Assembly: GCA_002505805.1 (NCBI GenBank)
Contig: DAWB01000197.1
Span: 4,139 to 11,156 of the forward strand
DNA length: 7,018 nucleotides
Direction of reading: 5' to 3'
Source of the DNA: Methanosaeta sp. UBA80
Lineage (GTDB): Archaea; Halobacteriota; Methanosarcinia; Methanotrichales; Methanotrichaceae
The notes under the pieces are model-generated. The model saw only the letters and a list, made by a program, of their open reading frames with translations, was not told where the DNA came from and did no database searches. The stretch's first letter is position 1, and each line of letters starts with the position of its first letter. Of this stretch, positions 1 to 5,806 are shown in pieces. The translations under genes and the position numbers were made by a program.

Positions 1-666
1 CTCACCAGGGTTGAGGATCCTCAGCGCTTTGGCGTAGCCGATCTTAATCCTGATGGGAGCATCAAGAGGCTGGTAGAGAAGCCAAAGATCCCTCCCTCAA
101 ATTATGCCCTGGTGGGTATATATTTCTTCAGGCCTTCCATAATCGAGGCCTGCCGAGCCATAAAACCCTCCTGGAGAGATGAGCTGGAGATAACCGATGC
201 CATTCAGTGGCTCATAGAAAATGGATACAAAGTTGATGCATCTTTTGTAGAGGGATGGTGGAAAGATACGGGCAAGCCTGAGGATATCCTGGAAGCCAAT
301 CGCTTGATATTGGATGATATCTCGGCCAGAAATATGGGTCAGATAAATGATTCTCATGTAATTGGCCGGATTGTCATCGAGGAAGGTTCCTTGATTGAAA
401 GATCGACGATAAAAGGGCCCTGCATAATCGGGGAAGGCAGCGTGATAAGTGACTGCTATATAGGTCCTTATACCTCGGTGGGAGATGGGAGCAGGATCAC
501 AGGAACCGAGGTGGAGGATGCCATCATAATGGACAATTGCATGATAAGCAAAGCGGGAAAGATCGTAGAAAGCCTGATCGGCAGAAATGTCAGGATTCAA
601 GAAGGAATAGCTCTGCCCAAGGGCAACAGATTCATCGTCGGCGATAACTCCGACATCTCATTGTGA
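1..666 (+). CDS. rmlA: Glucose-1-phosphate thymidylyltransferase, long archaeal form (5'-truncated by window edge)
   Basis: This enzyme joins glucose-1-phosphate and dTTP to give dTDP-glucose and pyrophosphate, the first step of dTDP-deoxysugar synthesis in the cytoplasm. The frame is open from base 1, so the N-terminal nucleotide-binding part (including the GxGxRLxP loop) is outside the window; 221 residues are visible. Visible residue 4 starts VEDPQRFGVA, EKP follows at 26-28, and GIYFF at 39-43. EITDAI sits at 63-68 and GWWKDTGKPEDILEAN at 85-100; in this family the Asp of WxDTG (D89 here) is the second metal-binding Asp. From about residue 105 the chain turns into Ile/Val-Gly hexapeptide repeats (IGRIVIEEG, IIGEGSVI, IGPYTSVGDG), the left-handed beta helix that marks the long form of about 350 residues, as opposed to the short bacterial RmlA of about 290. 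The stop is at 664-666 and rmlB follows in the same operon. Family assignment is firm; the nucleotide and sugar preference is inferred from the neighbour. Confidence 0.93.
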   Translation, partial: LTRVEDPQRFGVADLNPDGSIKRLVEKPKIPPSNYALVGIYFFRPSIIEACRAIKPSWRDELEITDAIQWLIENGYKVDASFVEGWWKDTGKPEDILEANRLILDDISARNMGQINDSHVIGRIVIEEGSLIERSTIKGPCIIGEGSVISDCYIGPYTSVGDGSRITGTEVEDAIIMDNCMISKAGKIVESLIGRNVRIQEGIALPKGNRFIVGDNSDISL

Positions 667-671
667 TTTTG

Positions 672-1673
672 ATGAAGCTTCTCGTAACCGGTGGTCTGGG
701 ATTCATAGGATGTAATTTCATCCGGCTGATGCTTCATGAGCATGATGATATCCATATACTGAATATTGATGACCTGCGCCTGGGATCTAATCCAGAAAAC
801 CTGCGGGACCTTGATGATGAAAGGCGATATGAATTTTGCAGAGGAGACATTGCCGATGAGAAGTTCATTGCCGGCCTGGTAAAAGATGCCGATGCCATAA
901 TCAATTTTGCCGCTGAGACTCATGTGGATAGATCTATTGCCAGGCCGGAATCGTTTCTGCACAGCAATGTCCAGGGGGTCTTCAATCTTTTGGAGGCCTT
1001 GAGGCATCATAACTCTTCCGCCAGGTTTGTGCAGATCTCCACCGATGAGGTTTATGGCGACATATTGAGGGGATCTTTTACCGAGGAGAGCACTCTAAAG
1101 CCGTCCTCGCCCTACTCCGCCAGCAAAGCCGCTGGAGACGTATTTGTCCAGGCCTATGCACGTACTTATGGCCTTGAAGCTATGGTCACCAGATGCACCA
1201 ATAATTACGGCCCCTTTCAGTTTCCGGAAAAACTGATTCCCAAGACCATACTGCGGGCGAAAAGCGGCTTGAGGATTCCCATCTACGGCACAGGAGAGAA
1301 TGTGAGGGATTGGATATATGTTATCGACCACTGCCGGGCTGTGGAAGCCGTCCTTCTGCGAGGCGGAAAGGGTGAGATCTACAACATCTCAGCCGCAGAG
1401 GAGATGAGCAATCTAGATGTGGTCAAGATAATTCTCCAGGCCTTAGGCAAAAGCGAGGATCTGATAGACTTTGTGGATGATCGCCCGGGGCATGATGCCA
1501 GATACAGCCTTGACTCCAGCAAGATCAGAACCGAGCTGCATTGGCATCCCCAGGAGAATTTTGCAGAGGGAATTGCAGAGACCGTAGCCTGGTATTTGGA
1601 AAACGAGCTATGGTGGCAGCCTCTCGTGGATGAAAGAGTCCTGCATCCCACGCCGTGGACCCTAAGCTGGTGA
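672..1673 (+). CDS. rmlB: dTDP-glucose 4,6-dehydratase
   Basis: This extended short-chain dehydrogenase uses bound NAD+ to convert dTDP-glucose to dTDP-4-keto-6-deoxyglucose, the branch point for rhamnose and other deoxysugars. With the ATG at 672 it has 333 residues, normal for the family. The Rossmann glycine motif GGLGFIG is at 7-13. The catalytic Thr-Asp-Glu of STDEVYGD is at 124-126, and the active-site YSASK pair is Y148 and K152. NNYGPFQFPEKLIP (177-190) and RPGHDARYSLD (271-281) are sugar-nucleotide binding signatures, and the WWQPL tail is also typical. I chose 672 because the product then begins MKLLVTGG, as homologues do, and because GTGAT at 663-667 gives a Shine-Dalgarno match 4 bases upstream. 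A GTG at 663 would add only three residues and overlap the rmlA stop. Either way rmlA and rmlB are translationally close and form an operon. No rmlC or rmlD follows, so the final sugar cannot be read from this window. Confidence 0.96.
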   Translation: MKLLVTGGLGFIGCNFIRLMLHEHDDIHILNIDDLRLGSNPENLRDLDDERRYEFCRGDIADEKFIAGLVKDADAIINFAAETHVDRSIARPESFLHSNVQGVFNLLEALRHHNSSARFVQISTDEVYGDILRGSFTEESTLKPSSPYSASKAAGDVFVQAYARTYGLEAMVTRCTNNYGPFQFPEKLIPKTILRAKSGLRIPIYGTGENVRDWIYVIDHCRAVEAVLLRGGKGEIYNISAAEEMSNLDVVKIILQALGKSEDLIDFVDDRPGHDARYSLDSSKIRTELHWHPQENFAEGIAETVAWYLENELWWQPLVDERVLHPTPWTLSW

Positions 1674-1715
1674 ACATATGGAGCATATGGATAATCGGCG
1701 AAGCGGTCACGGTCC

Positions 1716-1722
1716 AAAAAAA
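1716..1722 (-). terminator. T7 tract, candidate terminator of the Cys-rich protein gene
   Basis: Seven A on the + strand read as seven T on the - strand, 131 bases past the stop of the gene ending at 1853. Transcripts of that gene would first cross the hairpins at 1829-1791 and 1776-1732. A T-tract alone can end archaeal transcription. The assignment rests on this tract and its position only. Confidence 0.4.
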
Positions 1723-1731
1723 GTCTGAGAC

Positions 1732-1776
1732 GAAAGCAGTATAGAATGAATCTTACCCATTTTTGGGACTGCTTTC
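1732..1776. terminator. Inverted repeat and T-tract after rmlB
   Basis: GAAAGCAGT at 1732-1740 is perfectly complementary to ACTGCTTTC at 1768-1776. Inside the loop lies a smaller hairpin, CCCA at 1756-1759 and TGGG at 1764-1767, with a run of five T at 1760-1764. Archaeal transcription commonly ends at T-tracts, so this is a candidate 3' end for the rmlAB transcript. The nested stem could also simply protect the RNA end. It lies 59 bases past the rmlB stop. Confidence 0.5.
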
Positions 1777-1790
1777 AAGGCAAATGGTTT

Positions 1791-1829
1791 CCTGAGCTAG
1801 AAGGGACGGCCTGTCCCCTGTAGCTCGGG
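1791..1829. repeat. Strong hairpin in the convergent intergenic region
   Basis: CCTGAGCTA at 1791-1799 pairs with TAGCTCGGG at 1821-1829 (one T-G wobble). After a 3x3 internal loop, GGGAC at 1803-1807 pairs with GTCCC at 1813-1817 around a five-base loop. The 14 base pairs lie between the ends of two convergent genes and would fold in RNA from either strand. No T-run follows directly on either side, so it is more likely a 3' end stabiliser or transcription-collision structure than a classic intrinsic terminator. That role is inferred. Confidence 0.5.
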
Positions 1830-1852
1830 ATCAATCATTGCTGCCTGCCACC

Positions 1853-3874
1853 TTATGCCTGGTTGGGGGGAATTGCGCCCTGGACAAGCCCGGATAAGAG
1901 AGAGTATCCTGTACCGCCTGTTGCTGCATTCACAGGCATGATCTGTACCGTCCAGTTTCCTGCCGGTGGGCTTCTCAGGAAGTAGTAATCATAGTTCGCC
2001 CCGGTGAGATGCACCACATTTCTGCCATCTACCTGAGCAGGCAGGACTATCTTGTTAGGCTGGATCAAGGTCATCTTGAAGCTGGCCTCCTTCCAGGACA
2101 GGCCGATCATCTCCCACTGATTCATGGCGGAGAGGGCAACCCGACCTATTGAGGCTATCTGAGCCGGTGAGCCAAGATCTCTGGTGAAGCTGATAGGCGT
2201 GGCTCCGGGATAAGCCTGGCCGTTATAGACCTGCAAGACCTCCGCAGATAGCATCGATCCACCCCAGGGAAGGGTGATGGAGGTTCCTGCTGGTATGGTG
2301 TAGGACTGAGGTTTGGATGGAGCAGGAGCCGGTGCAGTGGGCGCAGGCGGTGCATAAGGCACACCATAGGGATAATAGGGGTAGTAAGGATAATAGTAGT
2401 AATATGGATACTTGCAGATCCCATCTACACAAATCTGCCCCTCCTTGCACTTTTTCGGATAATAGCATCCAATCTTGCTATCGCATCTATTGTAAGTGCA
2501 GGGATTGTGGTCATCACAGTGTACTGCAGTTCCTTTACAAGATCCACCAGAACAAGTATCGCCAGTGGTGCAGGCGTTTCTATCATTACAGATGGCGTTA
2601 TTGTTCGCATGGACACACGCTCCTGTGGCTGGATCGCAGCTGTCGTCGGTGCAGGGATTCCTATCATTGCATCTTCTTTGGATAAAAATGCACTCCGTAC
2701 CGTTAAATGAGTCAACGGTACAATTATTTCCATCGTCGCACACTGTGGCTGTATGGTAGCAGATTCCATTGTAGCAATAATCATTGGTGCTGGGATCTCC
2801 ATCAGAACAATTCTTTAGCTGATATGTACAGTTCTTGCTATCGACCAACTCCATGCATGGATCATTGTTATGGCATTTTGGATGATGAATTTTAGCTGAA
2901 ATATCCGCAGAATGAGATGTACTGTTGTTTTGGCTGGAATTGCTCAAGTTTTCATCAATGTGGATCTGGGAGAGAATTTCACCGATATCATCGTCGCCTA
3001 TGATGGGCTGATAAATGCACACACCACCCTGGCAAGAATCCTTCGTGCTATCATTTCCGTCATCACACGCTACAGGCTCATTAACGCATCCTGTTACATG
3101 ATCACAAGAATCAGTGGTGCAGGCATCATTGTCGTTGCAGTCTACAGCAGCATGGCTGCAGCCTGTAGCTGGATCGCAGGTGTCGGATGTGCAGGCATCA
3201 TTGTCGTTGCAGTCCATAGCAGCATGGCTGCAGCCTGTAGCTGGATCACAGGAATCTGCGGTGCAGGCATTGCCGTCGTCACATTCCCCGCACTTGATAT
3301 CTGACTTGCCATCCACAGCATCGGTCTCATTTATGATTTGAGTATCAAGAAGGATGGACGGTCTTATGGCTTGGGGGAACCGGTTCTCCTCCAATGCCGG
3401 CGCGGGAGTATTGATGCATCCGGACGGGCCGCAGGTGTCAATGGTGTTACTGTCGCCATCATCGCAGCTTATTGCTTCGTGATGGCAGCCATCATCTCCC
3501 CGATAATCCCTGGTGCAGGGATTGCGGTCATCGCAATTTATAGTGGTGCCTGGAACAGATATTGAACTGGGATTGAATAGAGCATCCCGGGGTGATATAA
3601 TGGATTTATCATCCTCCGTACCATAGGCAGGGGCAAATCCTATTGGACCGCCCTCATCTGTTGTCTCCTGCCCGGTCATTTCTATGGTTCCGATTTGATC
3701 ACAGATTTGAGGCTCATGGAGACATTGTGTTCCATTGCACCAGTCCCTGGAACAGGGATTGTTGTCGTCACAATTCCCGCACTGGGCGGAGGAGCAACCT
3801 GTTAGCAATAAAAAACTGAGGCTAAATAGAATGAAATGGCATAAAGTCCGGTTTCCTTTGATCTCTGCATCCAC
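1853..3874 (-). CDS. Secreted, probably lipid-anchored Cys/Asp-rich repeat protein (Dicty_CTDC-like repeats)
   Basis: Predicted extracellular protein of 673 residues; function unknown. A basic N-terminus and hydrophobic stretch (about 11-26) end in LTGC with Cys27, a lipobox-like site, so signal peptidase II-style cleavage and lipid anchoring are likely. Residues 35-487 carry about 13 repeats of the form C-[DN]-D-x-[ND]-x-C-T-x-D-x-C, beginning near 35, 114, 137, 198, 222, 246, 270, 334, 356, 379, 402, 429 and 453. They resemble the slime-mould CTDC repeat (Pfam Dicty_CTDC), in which Cys presumably form disulfides; metal binding by the acidic loops is my inference. Residues 489-507 are a Tyr/Pro run, then a Pro/Ala linker, then a Cys-free beta-rich domain (about 525-673) with GNWTVQIMP near its end. 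All 53 mature cysteines lie before residue 488. Eleven N-x-S/T sequons suggest glycosylation. I chose the GTG at 3874 because GGGGTGA at 3886-3880 is a ribosome binding site 5 bases away; an in-frame GTG at 3883 is the alternative. Likely a cell-surface adhesion or structural protein. Confidence 0.85.
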   Translation of the reverse strand: MDAEIKGNRTLCHFILFSLSFLLLTGCSSAQCGNCDDNNPCSRDWCNGTQCLHEPQICDQIGTIEMTGQETTDEGGPIGFAPAYGTEDDKSIISPRDALFNPSSISVPGTTINCDDRNPCTRDYRGDDGCHHEAISCDDGDSNTIDTCGPSGCINTPAPALEENRFPQAIRPSILLDTQIINETDAVDGKSDIKCGECDDGNACTADSCDPATGCSHAAMDCNDNDACTSDTCDPATGCSHAAVDCNDNDACTTDSCDHVTGCVNEPVACDDGNDSTKDSCQGGVCIYQPIIGDDDIGEILSQIHIDENLSNSSQNNSTSHSADISAKIHHPKCHNNDPCMELVDSKNCTYQLKNCSDGDPSTNDYCYNGICYHTATVCDDGNNCTVDSFNGTECIFIQRRCNDRNPCTDDSCDPATGACVHANNNAICNDRNACTTGDTCSGGSCKGTAVHCDDHNPCTYNRCDSKIGCYYPKKCKEGQICVDGICKYPYYYYYPYYPYYPYGVPYAPPAPTAPAPAPSKPQSYTIPAGTSITLPWGGSMLSAEVLQVYNGQAYPGATPISFTRDLGSPAQIASIGRVALSAMNQWEMIGLSWKEASFKMTLIQPNKIVLPAQVDGRNVVHLTGANYDYYFLRSPPAGNWTVQIMPVNAATGGTGYSLLSGLVQGAIPPNQA
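3119..3262 (-). repeat. Two tandem 72-base repeats within the Cys-rich gene
   Basis: Copies at 3119-3190 and 3191-3262 are each 72 bases (24 residues) and in frame. The first 24 bases are identical, two substitutions follow, and the next 30 or so bases are identical again; divergence is concentrated in the last part. The unit encodes the CNDNDACT / DPATGCSHAA repeat. Identity at synonymous sites points to recent duplication by unequal crossing-over or replication slippage, unlike the other, diverged repeats of the same protein. Confidence 0.85.
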
Positions 3875-3883
3875 AATTCTCAC

Positions 3884-4181
3884 CCCAATCCAAACCCATC
3901 CTCTTTTTTATATCTAAGTTTCGCTCTCCGTCTCTGCTCCCTGACTCAGCAATACAGGCTTGAAAGAGGACCATAGCAGCCGCAGGCAGAATTCAATTGA
4001 AAGCAAGGATTTATTAGAGGATATAATTTGCGAGATTGGAAGATCTGATTTCTTTAAGTTCAGAAACGGGGAGTTACAGATACAGAATCCTGTAGATTTG
4101 CAGTCATTGCGTTTTATTCCTGAACAGACCTGAGATAGGAAAGATCTGAGCCGTTCCTTGGCTTCTAAATTTGCTCTGCAG
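3884..4181. other. Intergenic region, nothing coding seen
   Basis: These 298 A/T-rich bases separate two - strand genes. The low-coordinate end holds the promoter of the Cys-rich protein. I see no convincing ORF, tRNA or repeat array. The hexamer AGATCTGA occurs at two places (around 4041 and 4142), probably by chance. No clear T-tract terminator for the gene ending at 4182 is visible. Confidence 0.6.
3906..3913 (-). promoter_or_regulatory. Candidate TATA box of the Cys-rich protein gene
   Basis: On the - strand the sequence reads ATATAAAA, continuing as an A-run, with a purine-rich GAAACTT just upstream as a possible BRE. Its centre is about 26 bases from 3883, so transcription would begin near the GTG at 3883 and only 9 bases before the GTG at 3874. 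The leader would therefore be absent or very short. Confidence 0.55.
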
Positions 4182-4946
4182 TCACAGGCTGAATTCCCGC
4201 TCTGTTGAGACTCTCTGTAACAGCTCCTCCGTACGGTCCATCTCTTCTCCGCTTCCCTCCACAGTCAGCCAGACTGCTCCCTCCGCCCCGCCTATTCCGC
4301 CCGCAGCAATTATTTCTGCCTCGACGCCGGTCATGAGCCGGATGGCGTCAATCTCAGTGAAGACCTCCCCAGGGATAGGGAGCAGCCGAAAGCCGTTTTG
4401 CCCGGGAAGATTGAGGTGAAGGGCAAGGCTCATGAGATCTCCGGGAATGCGCTTTTCCAGGCCCACCGGAAGGATGAGACGCACCCTTCGCCCCACCAGC
4501 GCCTGCAGAGCGGCGATGCTCGTACCTCCCTGGGGATGGCCTATGAGCACAGCTGCCTGTCGATGGGCCAGATCCAGGGCATTGGTCCCCTTAAGGATGA
4601 CATCGCCCTCTTTCAGGCCATCGGCCACGTCGAAGATGCTCATTCCCTTCTGCCAGATCCCTTTCACTATCACCACATCACCCGGAAATCCGCTCTCATC
4701 GGACAGCCTTCCCTCCGCAGTGGTTTTTCCCGGTGGAAGGACCAGGCCCCTGAAGAACCTCTTCCTGGAAAAGCCATACTCCTGGCCCAGACTCTTCAGG
4801 ACCTCCTCGGCGACATAGCCATTGGTGGTTCCGGCCACTATGACCAGTGTGCCGGAGTGGATAGAGGCCCGTACGGCGGGGTGGACAGACAGGGCAAGGC
4901 CAATAAGCCGCTTTCCTGCGGCAGGGGTGAGCAGAAACTGACTCAT
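4182..4946 (-). CDS. Conserved-looking protein of unknown function, possible NagB/RpiA-like fold
   Basis: I cannot name this family with certainty. The 254-residue product is soluble, with no signal peptide or membrane segment. It opens with [16 protein letters not shown], then a hydrophobic strand plus glycine/threonine turn ([17 protein letters not shown], 34-50), GDVVIVKG (89-96), [12 protein letters not shown] (114-125), [14 protein letters not shown] (134-147), [17 protein letters not shown] (155-171), [12 protein letters not shown] (191-202) and [10 protein letters not shown] (216-225). Alternating short strands with Gly-rich loops suggest an alpha/beta enzyme or ligand-binding fold; resemblance to the sugar-phosphate isomerase/DeoR sensor superfamily (NagB/RpiA/CoA transferase-like) is only an impression. 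The frame extends to an ATG at 5003, but the extra 57 bases are A/T-rich, unlike the gene, and contain TATA-like sequence, so I prefer 4946. The gene is preceded by 366 bases without coding and seems to stand alone. Confidence 0.82.
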   Translation of the reverse strand: MSQFLLTPAAGKRLIGLALSVHPAVRASIHSGTLVIVAGTTNGYVAEEVLKSLGQEYGFSRKRFFRGLVLPPGKTTAEGRLSDESGFPGDVVIVKGIWQKGMSIFDVADGLKEGDVILKGTNALDLAHRQAAVLIGHPQGGTSIAALQALVGRRVRLILPVGLEKRIPGDLMSLALHLNLPGQNGFRLLPIPGEVFTEIDAIRLMTGVEAEIIAAGGIGGAEGAVWLTVEGSGEEMDRTEELLQRVSTEREFSL

Positions 4947-5312
4947 CTCTAGACGATGATTTTTTAATAGAGATAAAGCTACTGCAGTGATATGGGAAAA
5001 CATTTTCTGGTGTCAAGGCGGGAATAATGCTGAGATTCCAAATCTACGCAGGCCTGGCAGTCTCTGCAACCGATAAAATATTGACGCTTCAGAGGGTAGA
5101 GAGTGCCATCTATAATCACAAACAATTCCACGAGACTGTTTATGCCCCAGAGATGATTGGGATATGAGTGGCAGGATGAGGATGAGATTTCTATTCCTGA
5201 TGCATCTTGAAATCTATGCCACCATGCTCAGAATCTATTTGAATCCAGAGAGCGCAGAATCTGCTCCTGCAGAGCGAGGCATCAAGCTCTCGATATCCTG
5301 GCCCTGGACCGG
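4947..5312. other. Long intergenic region without a supported gene
   Basis: These 366 bases lie between two - strand genes. I find no long ORF, tRNA, rRNA or obvious hairpin array. A + strand ATG frame of 53 codons (5176-5337) has no promoter or binding site and overlaps the end of the next gene, so I do not call it. The size leaves room for an unannotated small RNA, but the sequence gives no positive sign of one. Confidence 0.5.
4971..4978 (-). promoter_or_regulatory. Weak TATA-like box upstream of the 4182-4946 gene
   Basis: CTTTATCT on the - strand is centred about 28 bases upstream of the ATG at 4946, followed by a second A/T-rich stretch (ATTAAAAAAT, about 4968-4959). No good Shine-Dalgarno precedes the ATG, which fits a leaderless or near-leaderless message. 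If the start at 5003 were used instead, this box would lie inside the gene. Confidence 0.3.
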
Positions 5313-5633
5313 TCAATCATTCCATTTACACAGATAAATCCAGTGGCTGGACCTCAAATTCTCTTCCCGGGACATTCTCCATTCCATTCCATCAGAACAA
5401 TGATCAGACAGCTCATCGTCTGCCTTCCTTATGGCCAGCCCAGCCATTATCCCCTTGAGAAAGGCGGAGCGATGATCTTGATTTATATTGCCTACGATAT
5501 AATTTATATATCGACCCATCGTTATTCCTGGAATCGATTTATAAACATCCAGTTCATCGGAAATCCGATACAGTTCATCCTCCGAGAAGCCGAAGCTGCC
5601 CAGGAGCGACCTTATTTTGATATCCTTGTGCAT
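5313..5633 (-). CDS. Small hypothetical protein (106 aa)
   Basis: I do not recognise this protein. It has 106 residues, is soluble, and has no signal peptide or transmembrane helix. The first 70 residues look like a compact helical unit: LLGSFGFSEDELYRISDELD (10-29), then SIPGITMGRYINYIVGNI (33-50) and HRSAFLKGIMAGLAIRKADDE (54-74). The tail from 75 is polar, with His79, Cys79-80 region and three Trp (85, 97, 104) but no recognised metal motif. I support it as real because a TATA-like box lies about 27 bases before the ATG at 5633, the composition is protein-like, and the + strand frame opposite it (5343-5645) looks random. No close neighbour shares its transcript. It could be a small regulatory or adaptor protein, but that would be a guess. 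Confidence 0.6.
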   Translation of the reverse strand: MHKDIKIRSLLGSFGFSEDELYRISDELDVYKSIPGITMGRYINYIVGNINQDHRSAFLKGIMAGLAIRKADDELSDHCSDGMEWRMSREENLRSSHWIYLCKWND

Positions 5634-5656
5634 GCATATGGATAACGCTCTAAAAG

Positions 5657-5664
5657 GATATAAT
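5657..5664 (-). promoter_or_regulatory. Candidate TATA box and BRE of the 106-residue gene
   Basis: The - strand reads TTAAAG followed by ATTATATC, a good archaeal BRE/TATA arrangement. Its centre is about 27 bases upstream of the ATG at 5633, and no Shine-Dalgarno is present in between, so the message is probably leaderless or nearly so. Confidence 0.5.
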
Positions 5665-5806
5665 CTTTAACATTTGAAGATGATATTTTCATGTGACCAT
5701 CGATCCATAGCCGTATATGTTCTGCCGAAGGCCATGTCTGAAGCCTTCTATCCGCAGGCATATCTCAACATCTTCCAGATTACGAGGCATTGAATACAAT
5801 GCCGAA

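Noticed and set aside
97..1010. - strand frames opposite rmlA and rmlB (97-600, 597-1010)
   Set aside because: Shadows of two firmly identified + strand genes.
1676..1689. CATATG-GAG-CATATG direct repeat after rmlB
   Set aside because: Two short palindromes only; too short to call an operator or attachment site.
3119..3262. CRISPR-like or satellite repeat array
   Set aside because: The 72-base units are in frame, without spacers, and encode part of the repeat protein; this is an internal coding duplication.
2912..3304. 130-codon + strand frame, with two further + strand frames nearby (2317-2685, 3114-3341)
   Set aside because: They lie opposite the Cys-rich repeat gene, and their internal repetition (IIVVAVYSSMAAACSW) just mirrors the repeats of the real gene. 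No promoter or binding site supports them.
4041..4150. Repeated AGATCTGA in the 3884-4181 gap as a possible regulator site
   Set aside because: Only two copies about 100 bases apart, with no further symmetry or relation to a promoter.
4398..4952. 184-codon + strand frame
   Set aside because: Antisense to the 4182-4946 gene, which has far better protein-like motifs; the + strand product lacks recognisable structure.
5176..5337. 53-codon + strand frame in the long intergenic region
   Set aside because: No binding site or promoter, no recognisable product, and it overlaps the end of the 106-residue gene on the opposite strand.
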